Assembly (NCBI GenBank): GCA_038327655.1
Contig: JBBQLG010000009.1
Location: 14,633-78,632, forward strand
From: JBBQLG01 sp038327655
GTDB lineage: Bacteria > Bacteroidota > Bacteroidia > Cytophagales > Spirosomataceae
Length of the DNA: 64,000 nt
Reading direction: 5' to 3'
Position numbers and translations under genes: made by a program. Below are positions 51,733-61,740 of this stretch, piece after piece. The number at the start of each line of letters is the position of its first letter. Within the stretch, counting starts at the first letter, position 1. The notes beneath the pieces were generated by a model, which saw nothing but the letters and a program-made list of their open reading frames with translations, made no database searches and had not been told where the DNA came from.

Positions 51733-52053
51733 TCACTGCACCGAAACCATCGCATAGTCGTTGCCGGTATTGCGGCTTTCGGCGGTACGCTGAACATTTA
51801 GGATGGCGTCCGTCGGGTTAGCGGTAATGTACTATTCAATGATGCCGCTGGTACCGGTTGGCTGGGGTTGCAGGTCCTGCAAAATCAGCCGTTTGTTATC
51901 GGTCGACAGAATTCAGGTGCCCGTCGAAACGCGCCCGTCGTTGTCGGCACAAACACCGGGCTTGCTCAAGTCGAGCCGAAAACGCGAGTAGCCCGGTTTT
52001 ATATTCGTGGCCACCCCATCGGTACTTTCAGCCATACGTTTTGGATCGTACCG
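51733..52053 (-). pseudogene. Decayed lipocalin-like secreted protein gene
   Basis: On the minus strand one frame reads as a continuous protein of about 106 residues except for two internal stop codons. TGA interrupts GRVSTGT-ILSTDNKRL, where a tryptophan (TGG) is expected, and TAG interrupts SGIIE-YITANPTDA, where TAC or TAT would give tyrosine. It ends NDYAMVSVQ and a real stop. CADNDGRVSTGT...LILQ resembles the beta-strand core of lipocalin-like Bacteroidetes proteins. No signal peptide or start is left. Single-base changes would account for both stops. Confidence 0.6.
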
Positions 52054-52059
52054 TAATCT

Positions 52060-53214
52060 TTACCGCTTTACACCCGTGATTTCCTTTTGGTGCATGAACC
52101 AAAATTGACCAAACCGCTCAGCCGCTTCAGAAAGCAGCGTCGGGGCCTGTTGCAGGGCGGTGGACAGGTCCGTTGGTCCGGTGAGGATGGACTGCGCAAA
52201 GTGTAGCCCCAATGTGCGGCTTTGTTCGGGAGAGAGGTCGAGCGTACCGCAAAACGCCACGACCGGCACCCGCAGCGGTTCGGCCAGTTGGGTTAAGCCA
52301 CGAATTACCTTGCCGGACAGGGTTTGCGCATCCAAGCGACCTTCGCCGGTAATGACCAGATCACTTTCGGCAATATGCTGCTGCAGGTTCAGGGCATCGG
52401 CCACGAGCGCGAAACCGGGTTGCAGGTCGGCACCCAGAAATACGCGGGCACCAAAGCCTAAGCCGCCGGCAGCCCCGCTGCCGGGTTCGTCGGCCACTTC
52501 GTTTGCGTCTACCCTGACCACAGCCGCCACCTGCCGCAGCCCCGCATCAAGCAGGGGGAGTTGACCGGTGGCTGCGCCTTTCTGCGGAGCATAGACAAAC
52601 GCGGCTCCGTTGGGTCCGTAGAGGGGGTTTTGCACGTCGCAGGCGACCCGAAACGTGGTTGTACGAACGGCAGGCAGTAGTTGTGAGGAGTCTACCCGCC
52701 GGATTTGGATCAGGTTTCCGCCGTTGGGTGGCAGGAGTTGATTCCGGTCATCATAGAACCGAACGCCCAGCGCTGCGGCCATGCCCGTACCGCCGTCGTT
52801 GGTGGCACTACCGCCAATACACAGGATGATCGTAGATACGCTCCGCACCAGAGCCGCCCGGATAAGTTCGCCCGTGCCGAACGTACTGGCCCGCAGAGGA
52901 TCGTAGTCGGCGGGTGCCAGGCGTTGCAGCCCCGACGCTTCGGCCATTTCGACGAACGCCGTCCGGCCATCGCCCGATACGCCGTATGTAGCCAAAACGG
53001 GGCGCATCAGGGCATCATTCACCGGCAGGGTAAACAGCGTTCCGCCGGTAGCCCGCGTCAGGATAGCGGCTGTACCCTCGCCCCCGTCGGCCAGGGGCAT
53101 CAGCGTCAGTTCGGCATCAGGGCGATAACGACGGATGCCCCCGGCGATGGCACGGGCCGCTTCGGGTGCCGTCAGTGACCCTTTGAATTTGTCGGGAGCG
53201 ATCAGAATGTTCAT
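52060..53214 (-). CDS. glxK: Glycerate kinase (GlxK/GarK class)
   Basis: The 384-residue protein opens MNILIAPDKFKGSLTAPEAA, the signature of class II glycerate kinases. It carries LMPLADGGEGTAAIL (about 41-55), ILCIGGSATNDGGTGMAAAL (about 125-144) and GAAGGLGFGARVFLGA (about 270). The enzyme phosphorylates D-glycerate, usually to 2-phosphoglycerate. Its ATG overlaps the stop of the GntP permease by four bases (ATGA), so the pair imports and activates glycerate or a similar acid. A longer frame to 53409 is rejected because it is antisense-like and unconserved. Confidence 0.93.
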   Translation of the reverse strand: MNILIAPDKFKGSLTAPEAARAIAGGIRRYRPDAELTLMPLADGGEGTAAILTRATGGTLFTLPVNDALMRPVLATYGVSGDGRTAFVEMAEASGLQRLAPADYDPLRASTFGTGELIRAALVRSVSTIILCIGGSATNDGGTGMAAALGVRFYDDRNQLLPPNGGNLIQIRRVDSSQLLPAVRTTTFRVACDVQNPLYGPNGAAFVYAPQKGAATGQLPLLDAGLRQVAAVVRVDANEVADEPGSGAAGGLGFGARVFLGADLQPGFALVADALNLQQHIAESDLVITGEGRLDAQTLSGKVIRGLTQLAEPLRVPVVAFCGTLDLSPEQSRTLGLHFAQSILTGPTDLSTALQQAPTLLSEAAERFGQFWFMHQKEITGVKR

Positions 53215-54563
53215 ACCAGCGCCTGCATCAGTAACAGAAAAAGAAAAGTCGAAACGCCCATCAGCACCGACATCAGGCTGTACGATTTCAGCATCAGGGC
53301 CGTATCGACCTGCCCAAAGCGCGACACCACCCAGAAATAGGCATCGTTGGCGTGCGAGAGCATCATCGACCCCGCACCCATGGCACCCAGCACCAACAAC
53401 TGCTCCCATTCGGTCGAGGCACCCAGGCCCGGCAACAGCGGTTGCAGCACCGACGCGGCCGACATAACCGCCACGGTAGATGATCCCTGTGCCGTTTTAA
53501 AGACGACCGTGAGCAGAAACGGCACCCAGAGCGGCACGCCCCGCCCGGCCCCATCCACCGAACTGGTCATGCCGACGATCAGCGTGTCTAAACCCAAGTG
53601 GTTAATTACCTCGCCGAATGCCCCGCCCGCGCCAACGATAATCAGCACCGGCCCGGCTTTGTGGAGGGCATCGTCCAGTACGTTATTAAACACCGCCCCG
53701 TCTAATCGCTTCACCAGGAACAGCGTGATCAAAATACCAACCGACAGGGCAACAACCGGATCGCCGACAAACCGGACCGTTTGCAGCAAAATAGGGGCAA
53801 TACCGGCGGGGCGTAACAGCAGTACCGGCTTGGCCGCGATGAGTGCAATGGGTACCAGCACGGCCAAAAAGGCACCCATCGGCGCGGGCAACGGGTTGGC
53901 CGCATCCCGTTCCACCGCCCCGGAAACAGCGGGCAACGCCGGTAGGGCCGGGTGACTGCCCCAACGGTGATCCGCGAATTTGGCCCAGCCGTAGCTGACA
54001 ACGATACCGGGAATCGCCAGCACGACGCCCAGCAGCATCATGCGGCCAATGTCGGCGTTGAAAATACCCACGGCCGCCGTGATGCCCGGATGTGGGGGCA
54101 CCAGACAATGCACGGCATAAAGCGACCCGGCCAGACTGAGCATTAACCGAAGGTGGTACCGCCCCAGCCGACGCGACAGGCCCTGCGTTAACCCGCTGAG
54201 CACGATAAAGCCGGCATCGCAGAAGATGGGCAGGCCGATCAGTGCCCCGATCAGCGTAACGGCGAGGGGTGTTTGCCGCGTACCAACCCGGTTGAGTACC
54301 CAGTTGGCGAGGCTCAGGGTTGCCCCGGACGCATCGAGCAAACTGCCGAGTATGGTGCCCAGCACAATGAGCAGCCCTATTTTACCGAGTGTCTGACCAA
54401 ACCCGGTTCGGACGTGATTCAGCACCTGTTCGGGCGGTAAACCGGCCAGCAATCCAACCACAACAGCGACCCCGATCAGCACCAGAAACACACTGAGTTT
54501 ATAGCGCGCACTGAGCAGGATGATGGCGAGAATGCTGCCCGGCAGCAACCAGAGGGGAGACAT
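53211..54563 (-). CDS. GntP-family permease (glycerate/gluconate)
   Basis: At 450 residues and twelve or more hydrophobic helices this is a typical GntP member. It contains GTILGSLLDASGATLSLANW (about 66-85), PHPGITAAVGIFNADIGRM (about 155-173), VGAGGAFGEVINHLGLD (about 305) and a final SHANDAYFWVVSRFGQ motif (about 402) unique to the family. These permeases bring in gluconate or glycerate with protons. Coupling to a glycerate kinase gene makes glycerate the likely substrate. The start at 54563 (MSPLWLLPG) is preferred over 54614. Confidence 0.9.
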   Translation of the reverse strand: MSPLWLLPGSILAIILLSARYKLSVFLVLIGVAVVVGLLAGLPPEQVLNHVRTGFGQTLGKIGLLIVLGTILGSLLDASGATLSLANWVLNRVGTRQTPLAVTLIGALIGLPIFCDAGFIVLSGLTQGLSRRLGRYHLRLMLSLAGSLYAVHCLVPPHPGITAAVGIFNADIGRMMLLGVVLAIPGIVVSYGWAKFADHRWGSHPALPALPAVSGAVERDAANPLPAPMGAFLAVLVPIALIAAKPVLLLRPAGIAPILLQTVRFVGDPVVALSVGILITLFLVKRLDGAVFNNVLDDALHKAGPVLIIVGAGGAFGEVINHLGLDTLIVGMTSSVDGAGRGVPLWVPFLLTVVFKTAQGSSTVAVMSAASVLQPLLPGLGASTEWEQLLVLGAMGAGSMMLSHANDAYFWVVSRFGQVDTALMLKSYSLMSVLMGVSTFLFLLLMQALV

Positions 54564-54697
54564 AGACAACGGATTTGGGCCGGATGTGCGGGAGTCGGAC
54601 GGGCCTGGCCGCAAGATAACAACCGCCCGGCAGATCTGACGCCAGCTACGCCCTTGCGGTCCCTGACAAACAGGTACCGATCTCCGGACAGCGTTCC

Positions 54698-57600
54698 TTA
54701 CGTGCCGACGGGTAATCGGCTGGCTCCGGACTGGCTGCCGACCTCTTCCGGTACCGGATCGGCCGGGAGAGTAATGGTGAAGGTCGTACCCCTGTTTTCC
54801 TGACTTGTTACGGCGATGGTGCCGCCGTGGAGCAGGACCGACTGCCGCGCAATGAACAGCCCCAGCCCCGTACCCTGAATGGCAGCGACGTTGCCCGCCC
54901 GAAAAAACGTTTCGAACAGGTGCGGCATGTCGGGTGACGGAATGCCCACGCCCTCGTCTGTTACGGCCAGGGTGAGCAGGTGGTTACCAAACGTGATGTG
55001 CAGGGCGGGGTTAGTCCGGGAAAACTTGAACGCGTTGGAGAGCAGGTTGACCAGGGCATGATTCAGCAGTTTTTCGTCGATCCGGACCGATCTGGGTTCG
55101 CCGGTCAGGGACACGATAACCGTTCGCCCGTCGGTACGGACCTGAAAATGCGTCGCAATGATTTCGTGGCACAACGCGGCCACGTCGAGGGGCTTCGGTG
55201 CGAAGGTTACCTTGTCGGCTCCCATTTTTTCGATGGACAGGACGTCGTTCAGCAGGTCATTGAATTTACCAATCTCTTTGCGAATCACCCCCAAATGCTT
55301 TTGAATACCCGCTTTGGCCTGTTCGGGCGGGTAGTCGATGTACAGGGCCACGAGGTCGACGCTGGACTGGATGGTAGTCAGGGGGGTCCGAAACTCATGG
55401 GAGGTGGTGGAGACAAACTGCGATTTCATCCTGTTGAGTACCTGCTCCTGCTGCAGCCGCTCGGTCCGTTCGGCAATGATTTCTTCCAGCCGGCTTTTCT
55501 GGGCAAAAATGGCCCGCATCCGCAGGTGATAGCCCAGAAATACCAGCCCGAGCAACAAGCCAATGACCAGCATCTTAAACCACCAGGCCAAAAAGTAGGG
55601 CGGCTCGATGGTAATGGTTAGCGACCGGTTCCGGGTAGACCACTTGCCCGCACTGTCGAGTCCTTTTACCTCGAATGTGTATTGACCGGGGTTCAGGTTG
55701 GTATAGGTAGCCGTGCGGGTAGTGCCCACGTAGTTCCAGTCCTTGTCGAAGCCTGCCAGGCGATAGGCGTACTTTTTTTTGGACGTAACCGTATAGTTCA
55801 GGGAGGCAAACTCAATGGTAATGACCGCGCTGGCATACGGCAGGGTGATGGAATTGGTCTCGTAAACAGGCCGCTTCAGGGGCGAATCATCGTCGTCGTT
55901 CTGCGCAACAAACACCTCTTTGTTAAAGATCAGCAGGTTGGTCAGCAACAGGGGCGGATCGAAATGACTCGAATGAAGGGTAGCCGGGCTGATGATGTTG
56001 AAACCATTGGTACCGCCAAAGTACAACTGACCGGAATGGGTCTTCAGGCAGGCTTGCTGTTTGAACTCATTGGCCTGTAATCCATCGGCTGCGGTGAAGT
56101 TTAGAAATGTCCCCGTCCTGGGATCGAACCGGGACAGGCCGCCGTTTGTGCTCACCCAGAAATTCCCTTTTTCATCCTCCAGAACACCATACGTCACGTC
56201 GTTAGGCAGTCCATCTTTCGTGTAATAATTCGTGAAGTGCTTCGTGACAGGGTTATAGCAGTTCAGGCCGGTATTGGTTGTTACCCAGATGTTCCCCGAA
56301 TGATCTTCGTACATAGACGAGACGTTATTATTACTCAGGCTGTTCCGCCCGTCCTGGTGGGTGAAATGCGTAAACTGCCCCGTTTTCGGGTCGAAGCGGT
56401 CCAGACCGGCGTCGGCGCTGCCAATCCAGAGGTAGCCCCGGCTATCCTGCATGATGTGATGAAGCTCGTTGCTACAAATTGTATTGGGGTTGGCCGGATC
56501 GTGTTTATAATGCCGGAAACCATCAATGGCAGGGTCGTACCGGTTTAGCCCGCCCCCCCAGGTAGCCAGCCACATAATATCGTCGCGGTCGTGCAGCATC
56601 GAATACACGTTGTTGCCACTCAGACTATTCGGGTCCAGCGGATTTCGCCTGTACTGTTTAAAAACGTTACGCTGGCGGTCATACACGGACAGACCATCAT
56701 TCCAGGTACCAATCCAGAGATTTTTATGGCTATCCTCGGCAATACTCAGCACATAATTACCAGCCACGGAATTCGGCTGCTTATCGTCGTGCACAAAGGG
56801 AGTGAAGGTGCCTCGTCGCCGGTCGAAACGGCTCATACCTCCCCCATCCGTACCGAGCCAGAGGGTACTGTCGGAGGCTTCAAAAAAGGCAAGTACTACA
56901 TTGTGGTTCAGGCTGGCGGCAGCCGCTGTGTGCTTGTAATGGATAAATTTGTTGCCCTCCCGGTTGACCAGGTTGATGCCGCTGCTGTAAATACCCAGCC
57001 ACATGTTGCCGTTCACATCCCGGCGCAAGGCATGAATTGAATTGTTGCTCAGGCTATTGTGGTCTACCTCGTCATGCCGGTAAATGGCTGACGTTTTCGT
57101 GTCGGGATTAAACAGGAGTAACCCTTCATTTTCTGTACCCACCCAGATGTTACCGGCCAGGTCTTCTTCGAGGGCGAGAATAGCGGCAGTAAGTTGGCCG
57201 CCATCAGGGCCGGTATGCTGCTCGTACCGACTTATTTTACCGGTTTTTGGATCGAAACTGTTCAGCCCGCCCCCCTGCGTGCCAATCCAAAGCCGGTGCC
57301 GGGTATCTTCAAGCAACGTGTATACGCTATTGCTGCTGAGCGAGTGCTCATCGGCCGGATCGTGCTGAAAGTGAGTGAACGTATGTGTTTTCAGATCAAG
57401 CCGGTCCAGGCCACCCGATTCGCGGCATAGCCAGATGCGGTGCTGAGCGTCTTCAAGAATAAAGTGAATGGCTTTGTTTGTACTGGCAGTAGTTTGGGGC
57501 AACGTAAATCGGGCAAAATGCCCCGTTTGTGGATTAAAACAATCCAGACCGTCTTTTGTACCTACCCATATCGTTCCGTCGCTGCGGCAGATCAGGCTAT

Positions 57601-58063
57601 TGACAAAATCGCTCGACAGGCTTCGGGGGTCCGATTCGCGGTGCTGATACCGGGTAAACGTGTTCCGCTGCCGGTCCCACTTGTTCAGGCCACCGCCCTG
57701 GGTAGCCAGCCAGAGATTACCCTGCCGATCTTCTTTAATGTCGACGATGTGATTATTACTGATTGAAGCGGGATTGGCCGGGTCGTTTCGGTAAACGGTA
57801 AACCGGTAGCCATCGAACCGGTTCAGGCCGTCGATGGTACCGAACCACATGAAGCCAAGATGATCCTGCAGAATACTATAAACGTTGCCGTGCGACAGCC
57901 CTTCGTCGGTACCCACGTGGGCAAACCGGATGGTGGGTATCTGGGCCTGGCCGGATCCGCCCACGAACAACAATACGCTGATGAAGGCACTGAGCAGTTG
58001 CCCTGGCGAACGGCGAACGACCCAGCGCGGCAGGCGTAGTTCAAGATGTGAAAAGGTCTTCAA
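54698..58063 (-). CDS. Propeller-type sensor histidine kinase (two-component regulator propeller / Y_Y_Y)
   Basis: The 1121-residue protein has a signal peptide, then about 14 propeller repeats of the NxLWxGTxxGL... kind (about 45-680) forming the periplasmic ligand sensor. Next come a Y_Y_Y domain (about 735-800; YAYRLAGFDKDWNY), one membrane helix (about 830-852) and a cytoplasmic kinase with HisKA HEFRTPLTTIQ (about 892), NLLSNAFKFS and GTGLGLFIARQS. It lacks the receiver and AraC domains of hybrid HTCS proteins, so it must use a separate regulator. The closest candidate is the LytTR protein 100 bp upstream. Confidence 0.9.
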   Translation of the reverse strand: MKTFSHLELRLPRWVVRRSPGQLLSAFISVLLFVGGSGQAQIPTIRFAHVGTDEGLSHGNVYSILQDHLGFMWFGTIDGLNRFDGYRFTVYRNDPANPASISNNHIVDIKEDRQGNLWLATQGGGLNKWDRQRNTFTRYQHRESDPRSLSSDFVNSLICRSDGTIWVGTKDGLDCFNPQTGHFARFTLPQTTASTNKAIHFILEDAQHRIWLCRESGGLDRLDLKTHTFTHFQHDPADEHSLSSNSVYTLLEDTRHRLWIGTQGGGLNSFDPKTGKISRYEQHTGPDGGQLTAAILALEEDLAGNIWVGTENEGLLLFNPDTKTSAIYRHDEVDHNSLSNNSIHALRRDVNGNMWLGIYSSGINLVNREGNKFIHYKHTAAAASLNHNVVLAFFEASDSTLWLGTDGGGMSRFDRRRGTFTPFVHDDKQPNSVAGNYVLSIAEDSHKNLWIGTWNDGLSVYDRQRNVFKQYRRNPLDPNSLSGNNVYSMLHDRDDIMWLATWGGGLNRYDPAIDGFRHYKHDPANPNTICSNELHHIMQDSRGYLWIGSADAGLDRFDPKTGQFTHFTHQDGRNSLSNNNVSSMYEDHSGNIWVTTNTGLNCYNPVTKHFTNYYTKDGLPNDVTYGVLEDEKGNFWVSTNGGLSRFDPRTGTFLNFTAADGLQANEFKQQACLKTHSGQLYFGGTNGFNIISPATLHSSHFDPPLLLTNLLIFNKEVFVAQNDDDDSPLKRPVYETNSITLPYASAVITIEFASLNYTVTSKKKYAYRLAGFDKDWNYVGTTRTATYTNLNPGQYTFEVKGLDSAGKWSTRNRSLTITIEPPYFLAWWFKMLVIGLLLGLVFLGYHLRMRAIFAQKSRLEEIIAERTERLQQEQVLNRMKSQFVSTTSHEFRTPLTTIQSSVDLVALYIDYPPEQAKAGIQKHLGVIRKEIGKFNDLLNDVLSIEKMGADKVTFAPKPLDVAALCHEIIATHFQVRTDGRTVIVSLTGEPRSVRIDEKLLNHALVNLLSNAFKFSRTNPALHITFGNHLLTLAVTDEGVGIPSPDMPHLFETFFRAGNVAAIQGTGLGLFIARQSVLLHGGTIAVTSQENRGTTFTITLPADPVPEEVGSQSGASRLPVGT

Positions 58064-58163
58064 TGCTTGACTTGTTCATTAGTAGCCTATTGGTTGAGGA
58101 ATCTACGGCTCAACTACCAGTTTAACGGCACCAAGGCAGGACTGGCCAAACCCCGGCCGGGCG

Positions 58164-58856
58164 TTAGAGCAGATTCAGCCGGTTCATCAGTTCGGGTTTG
58201 TTGGCCCGGCTGATGGGGATGACCTTGTTGGCGATAACCAGGTTGTTTTCTTCGATGTCGATAATCTTGTCGAGGTGAACGATAAACGACCGGTGTACCC
58301 GCAGAAAACGGCCGCTCAGTTTTTCTTCCAGGTATTTCATCGTCGTGTGTACCACGTGGGTATGCGTGATGGTAACGACCTTCACATAGTCGCCTAAGTT
58401 TTCGATGTAGGAGATGTTATCGAAGGGCAACCGGATGTAGCGGCCGTCGGTTTTGATGTAAATCTCCTGCTGCTCGGTTACGGTGACGCCTTTGCTGCGG
58501 CTTTGCAGTTCCAGTGCCTTCTCAACGGCAATTTTGAACCGGGGCAGCGTAATGGGCTTGCGCAGGTAGTCGGTTACGCTGTACTGGAAGGCGTCGAAGG
58601 CGTATTCGGTCTTGCTGGTCGTCAGCACGATGTAGGGCAGGGCGGGCAGTTGCTCGAGCAATTCAAAGCCCGACAGCCCCGGCATTTCAACATCTAACCA
58701 GATCAGGTCCACTTCGTGTTCGGCCAGAAACGCCAGGGCTTCGTCGGCGTTCTCGCACACGGCCAGCAGGTCCAGCGATTCGTGCTGAACGCACAGACGC
58801 TGTAATGCTTTGCGGGCCATTAATTCATCTTCGACAATTATGCAGGTCAATGCCAT
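58164..58856 (-). CDS. LytTR-family response regulator
   Basis: Residues 1-120 are a receiver with acidic pair ED (9-10), D55 in LIWLDVEMPGLSGFELL, and the switch T79/K101-type positions. Residues 130-228 are a LytTR DNA-binding domain (EQQEIYIKTDGRYIRLPF, ISYIENLGDYVKVVT, RVHRSFIVHLDKI). It is four bases downstream of the hybrid kinase and 100 bp upstream of the propeller kinase, so it is the operon's transcriptional output. LytTR targets are usually direct repeats of about nine bases; none was picked out here. Confidence 0.95.
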   Translation of the reverse strand: MALTCIIVEDELMARKALQRLCVQHESLDLLAVCENADEALAFLAEHEVDLIWLDVEMPGLSGFELLEQLPALPYIVLTTSKTEYAFDAFQYSVTDYLRKPITLPRFKIAVEKALELQSRSKGVTVTEQQEIYIKTDGRYIRLPFDNISYIENLGDYVKVVTITHTHVVHTTMKYLEEKLSGRFLRVHRSFIVHLDKIIDIEENNLVIANKVIPISRANKPELMNRLNLL

Positions 58857-58860
58857 GATC

Positions 58861-61737
58861 TTACTCCTGACTTATACGGTGTAATTCTTCAGTTACGAGC
58901 GGCAGCATGCGGCTAAGCTCTTGTTCAAAATCGACGTAAAGCAGCTGTAGGGCCTGCGAATTAGTCTGCGGACCAGCGGGTGAACTGTCGGTCATTTCCT
59001 CGACCCGGCGCAGCATCGTCTGCATATTCGTCAGGCCAACCATGCCCAGCGTCGGCTTCAGTTTATGCGCCAGCCGGGCTACCGTCGGCCAGTCCTGGTC
59101 GCTTACTTTTTCGGCCAGCACGGCAAACTCGGGAACAATGTCCGTCAGAAACGTGGTGAACATGTCCATCGCGTACTCGCTGTCGCCGTTGTAAATGTTG
59201 CTCAACTGCTGCCGGTCCAGGGCGTTGGCCGGGGGCCGCTCCGACTCGGCAACGGGAAACATTTTGCGGGGTACGGCATACTGCTGCAGCACGGCAAACA
59301 ACTGCTTGGGCTCGAAGGGCTTGGTCAGGAAGTCATTCATACCCACCGTAAGGGCCGTGCTTTTGTGATCGGGCATGGCCGAGGCCGTCAGGGCCACGAT
59401 GGGGACGTGCTGGTTGGGATTGTGCGTACTCCGGATGGCTACGGCGGCCTGATAGCCATCCATAATCGGCATCTGAATATCCATCAGAATCAGGTCAAAG
59501 GCTTGCTTTTTGGCTTCTTCCACGGCTTTTTTCCCGTCTGACGCCAGCGTGTAGGTGATGTTCCATTTGTTGAGCAGGTTACTCACGTATTTCTGGTTCA
59601 TCAGGTTGTCTTCAACCACCAGGATGTTGCACTGCGCCAGAATGGCATCCGATACGGGGCGATTTTCGGCACTCTCGGCCGGGTCGGTCGACTGCACGGA
59701 CTGCGCGTAGGACAGCATAAACGTAAACACGCTGCCTTCGCCCTCGCGGCTTTTTACCGAGATGGTACCGCCCTGAATTTCAACCAGTTCTTTGGTGATG
59801 GCCAGCCCCAGTCCCGTTCCTTTGTGTTTGTGGCCCTGCGGGTTGATCTGTTTGAATTTCTGAAAAACAATGCCCAGTTTATCGTCGGGAATACCGATGC
59901 CGGTATCGGCCACCTGAAACTCGATCCAGCACTGGTCGTTTTCCTGCTTCTTGATTTTAGCGGTTAATTGGATACACCCTTTTTCGGTAAATTTTTCGGC
60001 ATTACCCACCAAATTCAGCAGGATCTGGTTCAGCATGACATCGTCGCCGATGAAGTCACCGGTGATGCGGGCGTCGATCATCACGTCCATCTCGATGGGA
60101 CGGTTCTCGAGTTTCATCTGAAATACCCGTTGTGTAGCCCGAAGCAAGCCCGCCAGATGAAACGGGCGGGGATGCATTTCGATACGGCCGGCTTCAATTT
60201 TGGTCATATCCAGCAGATCAGAAATGAGACTGTGTAAAAAATCAGCCGATGTTTTCAGCACCTCAATAAATTCCATCTGCTGCCGGGTGGGGCGGGTGTC
60301 GAACAACAGGTGCGACATGCCAATGATGGCATTGAGGGGCGTGCGGATTTCGTGGCTCATGTTGGCCAGAAACTGTTTTTCGGCCTGGCGGGCATCGTCG
60401 GCAATCTGTTTGGCCAGGGCCAGTTCCTGCTCCAGCAGTTTACGTTCGGTAATGTTGTAATGAATCCCGATGGACCCCGTCACTACGCCATGCTCATCTA
60501 TGATAGAGGCTCCGCTGATGAGCGCCCACAACCGGCTGCTGTCTTTTTTGATTATCTGTAGCTCATAAGACCCGGCCTGTCCTTCATTTCGCATCTTTTG
60601 CTGCTGGCTGATGACGGGATGAAATTCAGTCGGCAAGAGGATTTCCTGGACGTTGCGGCCCACGAGTTCCTCTTGGGAGTAGCCCACCATGTTGCAGAAC
60701 TCTTCGTAGGCATGGACGATGTTTTGGTCGTTGTCGATTTCCAGCACGCCCAGTTCCAGGTTGTTCAGAATACCCCGGTACTTTTCCTCGCTCCGGCGCA
60801 GTTGTTCGCGGGAGTTGAACCGCTCGGTCACGTCGCTGTACCGCCACAAGTGACCCATGTACTGGTTGCCCAGATAAATAGGAATGTAGTCGCGTTCCAG
60901 CACCCGTCCATCCATCATGTACAGCCGTTCGCCCACTTCCAGTTCGCGGCTGGCGAGCAGTTGGGCAACGCGCTGCGTAAAGTCAGCCGGGTCAACAAAC
61001 AGGTGCTTTGCGTCTTCGGCTACCGCCGAACAGTCCTGCCCGATCAGCGACTGCGGGGCTGCGGTAATGGCGAACAAATCGCAGAACAGCTTATTCACCA
61101 GGATAACGTTCCGGTGTTCGTCCTCGACGAGTACACCCGACTGCAGGTTGGTAATCAGCGTCGATAAACGGGCCTGTGTGGTCATCAGGGCTTCTTCGGC
61201 CCGCTTCCGGTCCGTAATGTCCCGCGCTACGGCTACCAGTTCCAGTATGTGGCCCTCATAATCGGTCATGAGCCGGACGGTTTGCCCGATCCACACCTCC
61301 CCGCCGTTTTTGGTCAGGGCCGGAAATTCGTGGTAGGTACTGTCCTGCCGCCGAATCAGCATGTCCAAGTAAAAATCGCGCAGGCTCTCCCGGTAGCCGG
61401 GCTGTACAAACTGGTTGAAATGCCGCCCAAGCACATCGGCTTCGGTGTAGCCCATCAGTTTCTCGGCGGCCGGGCTGACAAACGTAAAAATGCCGGTGGG
61501 GGATATCTTGTAAATGACATCCTGCACCGACTCGATCAGGCCCCGGTAGCGTTGTTCACTCTCGCGCAGTTCAGCCAGTTTTTTACGAATCTCCGACTCT
61601 AAGTTTTCATTCAGTTGCCGTAGCTGCTCATTGGCGACGTATAACTCCAGCGCCTTTTTCTCCAGAATCGACTCGGCTTCCAGACGTCCCTGTTTTTCGC
61701 GCAAAAAACGTCGTTTCAGTACGTCAATGTCGCTCAT
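58861..61737 (-). CDS. PAS-containing hybrid histidine kinase with receiver and Hpt
   Basis: The 958-residue soluble chain has an N-terminal coiled coil (about 10-60), PAS domains at about 60-180, 190-310 and 325-440, and HisKA with SHEIRTPLNAI (histidine near 461). It also has an ATPase (NLVGNAEKFTE, DTGIGIPDDK, GTGLGLAITKE), a receiver with LILMDIQMPIMDGY (aspartate near 752) and an Hpt domain with RLAHKLKPTLG (histidine near 889). Phosphate should run His-Asp-His to the LytTR regulator. It begins three bases after the H-NOX gene, which makes it the likely H-NOX-associated kinase (HnoK-like). Confidence 0.94.
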   Translation of the reverse strand: MSDIDVLKRRFLREKQGRLEAESILEKKALELYVANEQLRQLNENLESEIRKKLAELRESEQRYRGLIESVQDVIYKISPTGIFTFVSPAAEKLMGYTEADVLGRHFNQFVQPGYRESLRDFYLDMLIRRQDSTYHEFPALTKNGGEVWIGQTVRLMTDYEGHILELVAVARDITDRKRAEEALMTTQARLSTLITNLQSGVLVEDEHRNVILVNKLFCDLFAITAAPQSLIGQDCSAVAEDAKHLFVDPADFTQRVAQLLASRELEVGERLYMMDGRVLERDYIPIYLGNQYMGHLWRYSDVTERFNSREQLRRSEEKYRGILNNLELGVLEIDNDQNIVHAYEEFCNMVGYSQEELVGRNVQEILLPTEFHPVISQQQKMRNEGQAGSYELQIIKKDSSRLWALISGASIIDEHGVVTGSIGIHYNITERKLLEQELALAKQIADDARQAEKQFLANMSHEIRTPLNAIIGMSHLLFDTRPTRQQMEFIEVLKTSADFLHSLISDLLDMTKIEAGRIEMHPRPFHLAGLLRATQRVFQMKLENRPIEMDVMIDARITGDFIGDDVMLNQILLNLVGNAEKFTEKGCIQLTAKIKKQENDQCWIEFQVADTGIGIPDDKLGIVFQKFKQINPQGHKHKGTGLGLAITKELVEIQGGTISVKSREGEGSVFTFMLSYAQSVQSTDPAESAENRPVSDAILAQCNILVVEDNLMNQKYVSNLLNKWNITYTLASDGKKAVEEAKKQAFDLILMDIQMPIMDGYQAAVAIRSTHNPNQHVPIVALTASAMPDHKSTALTVGMNDFLTKPFEPKQLFAVLQQYAVPRKMFPVAESERPPANALDRQQLSNIYNGDSEYAMDMFTTFLTDIVPEFAVLAEKVSDQDWPTVARLAHKLKPTLGMVGLTNMQTMLRRVEEMTDSSPAGPQTNSQALQLLYVDFEQELSRMLPLVTEELHRISQE

Positions 61738-61740
61738 CGT

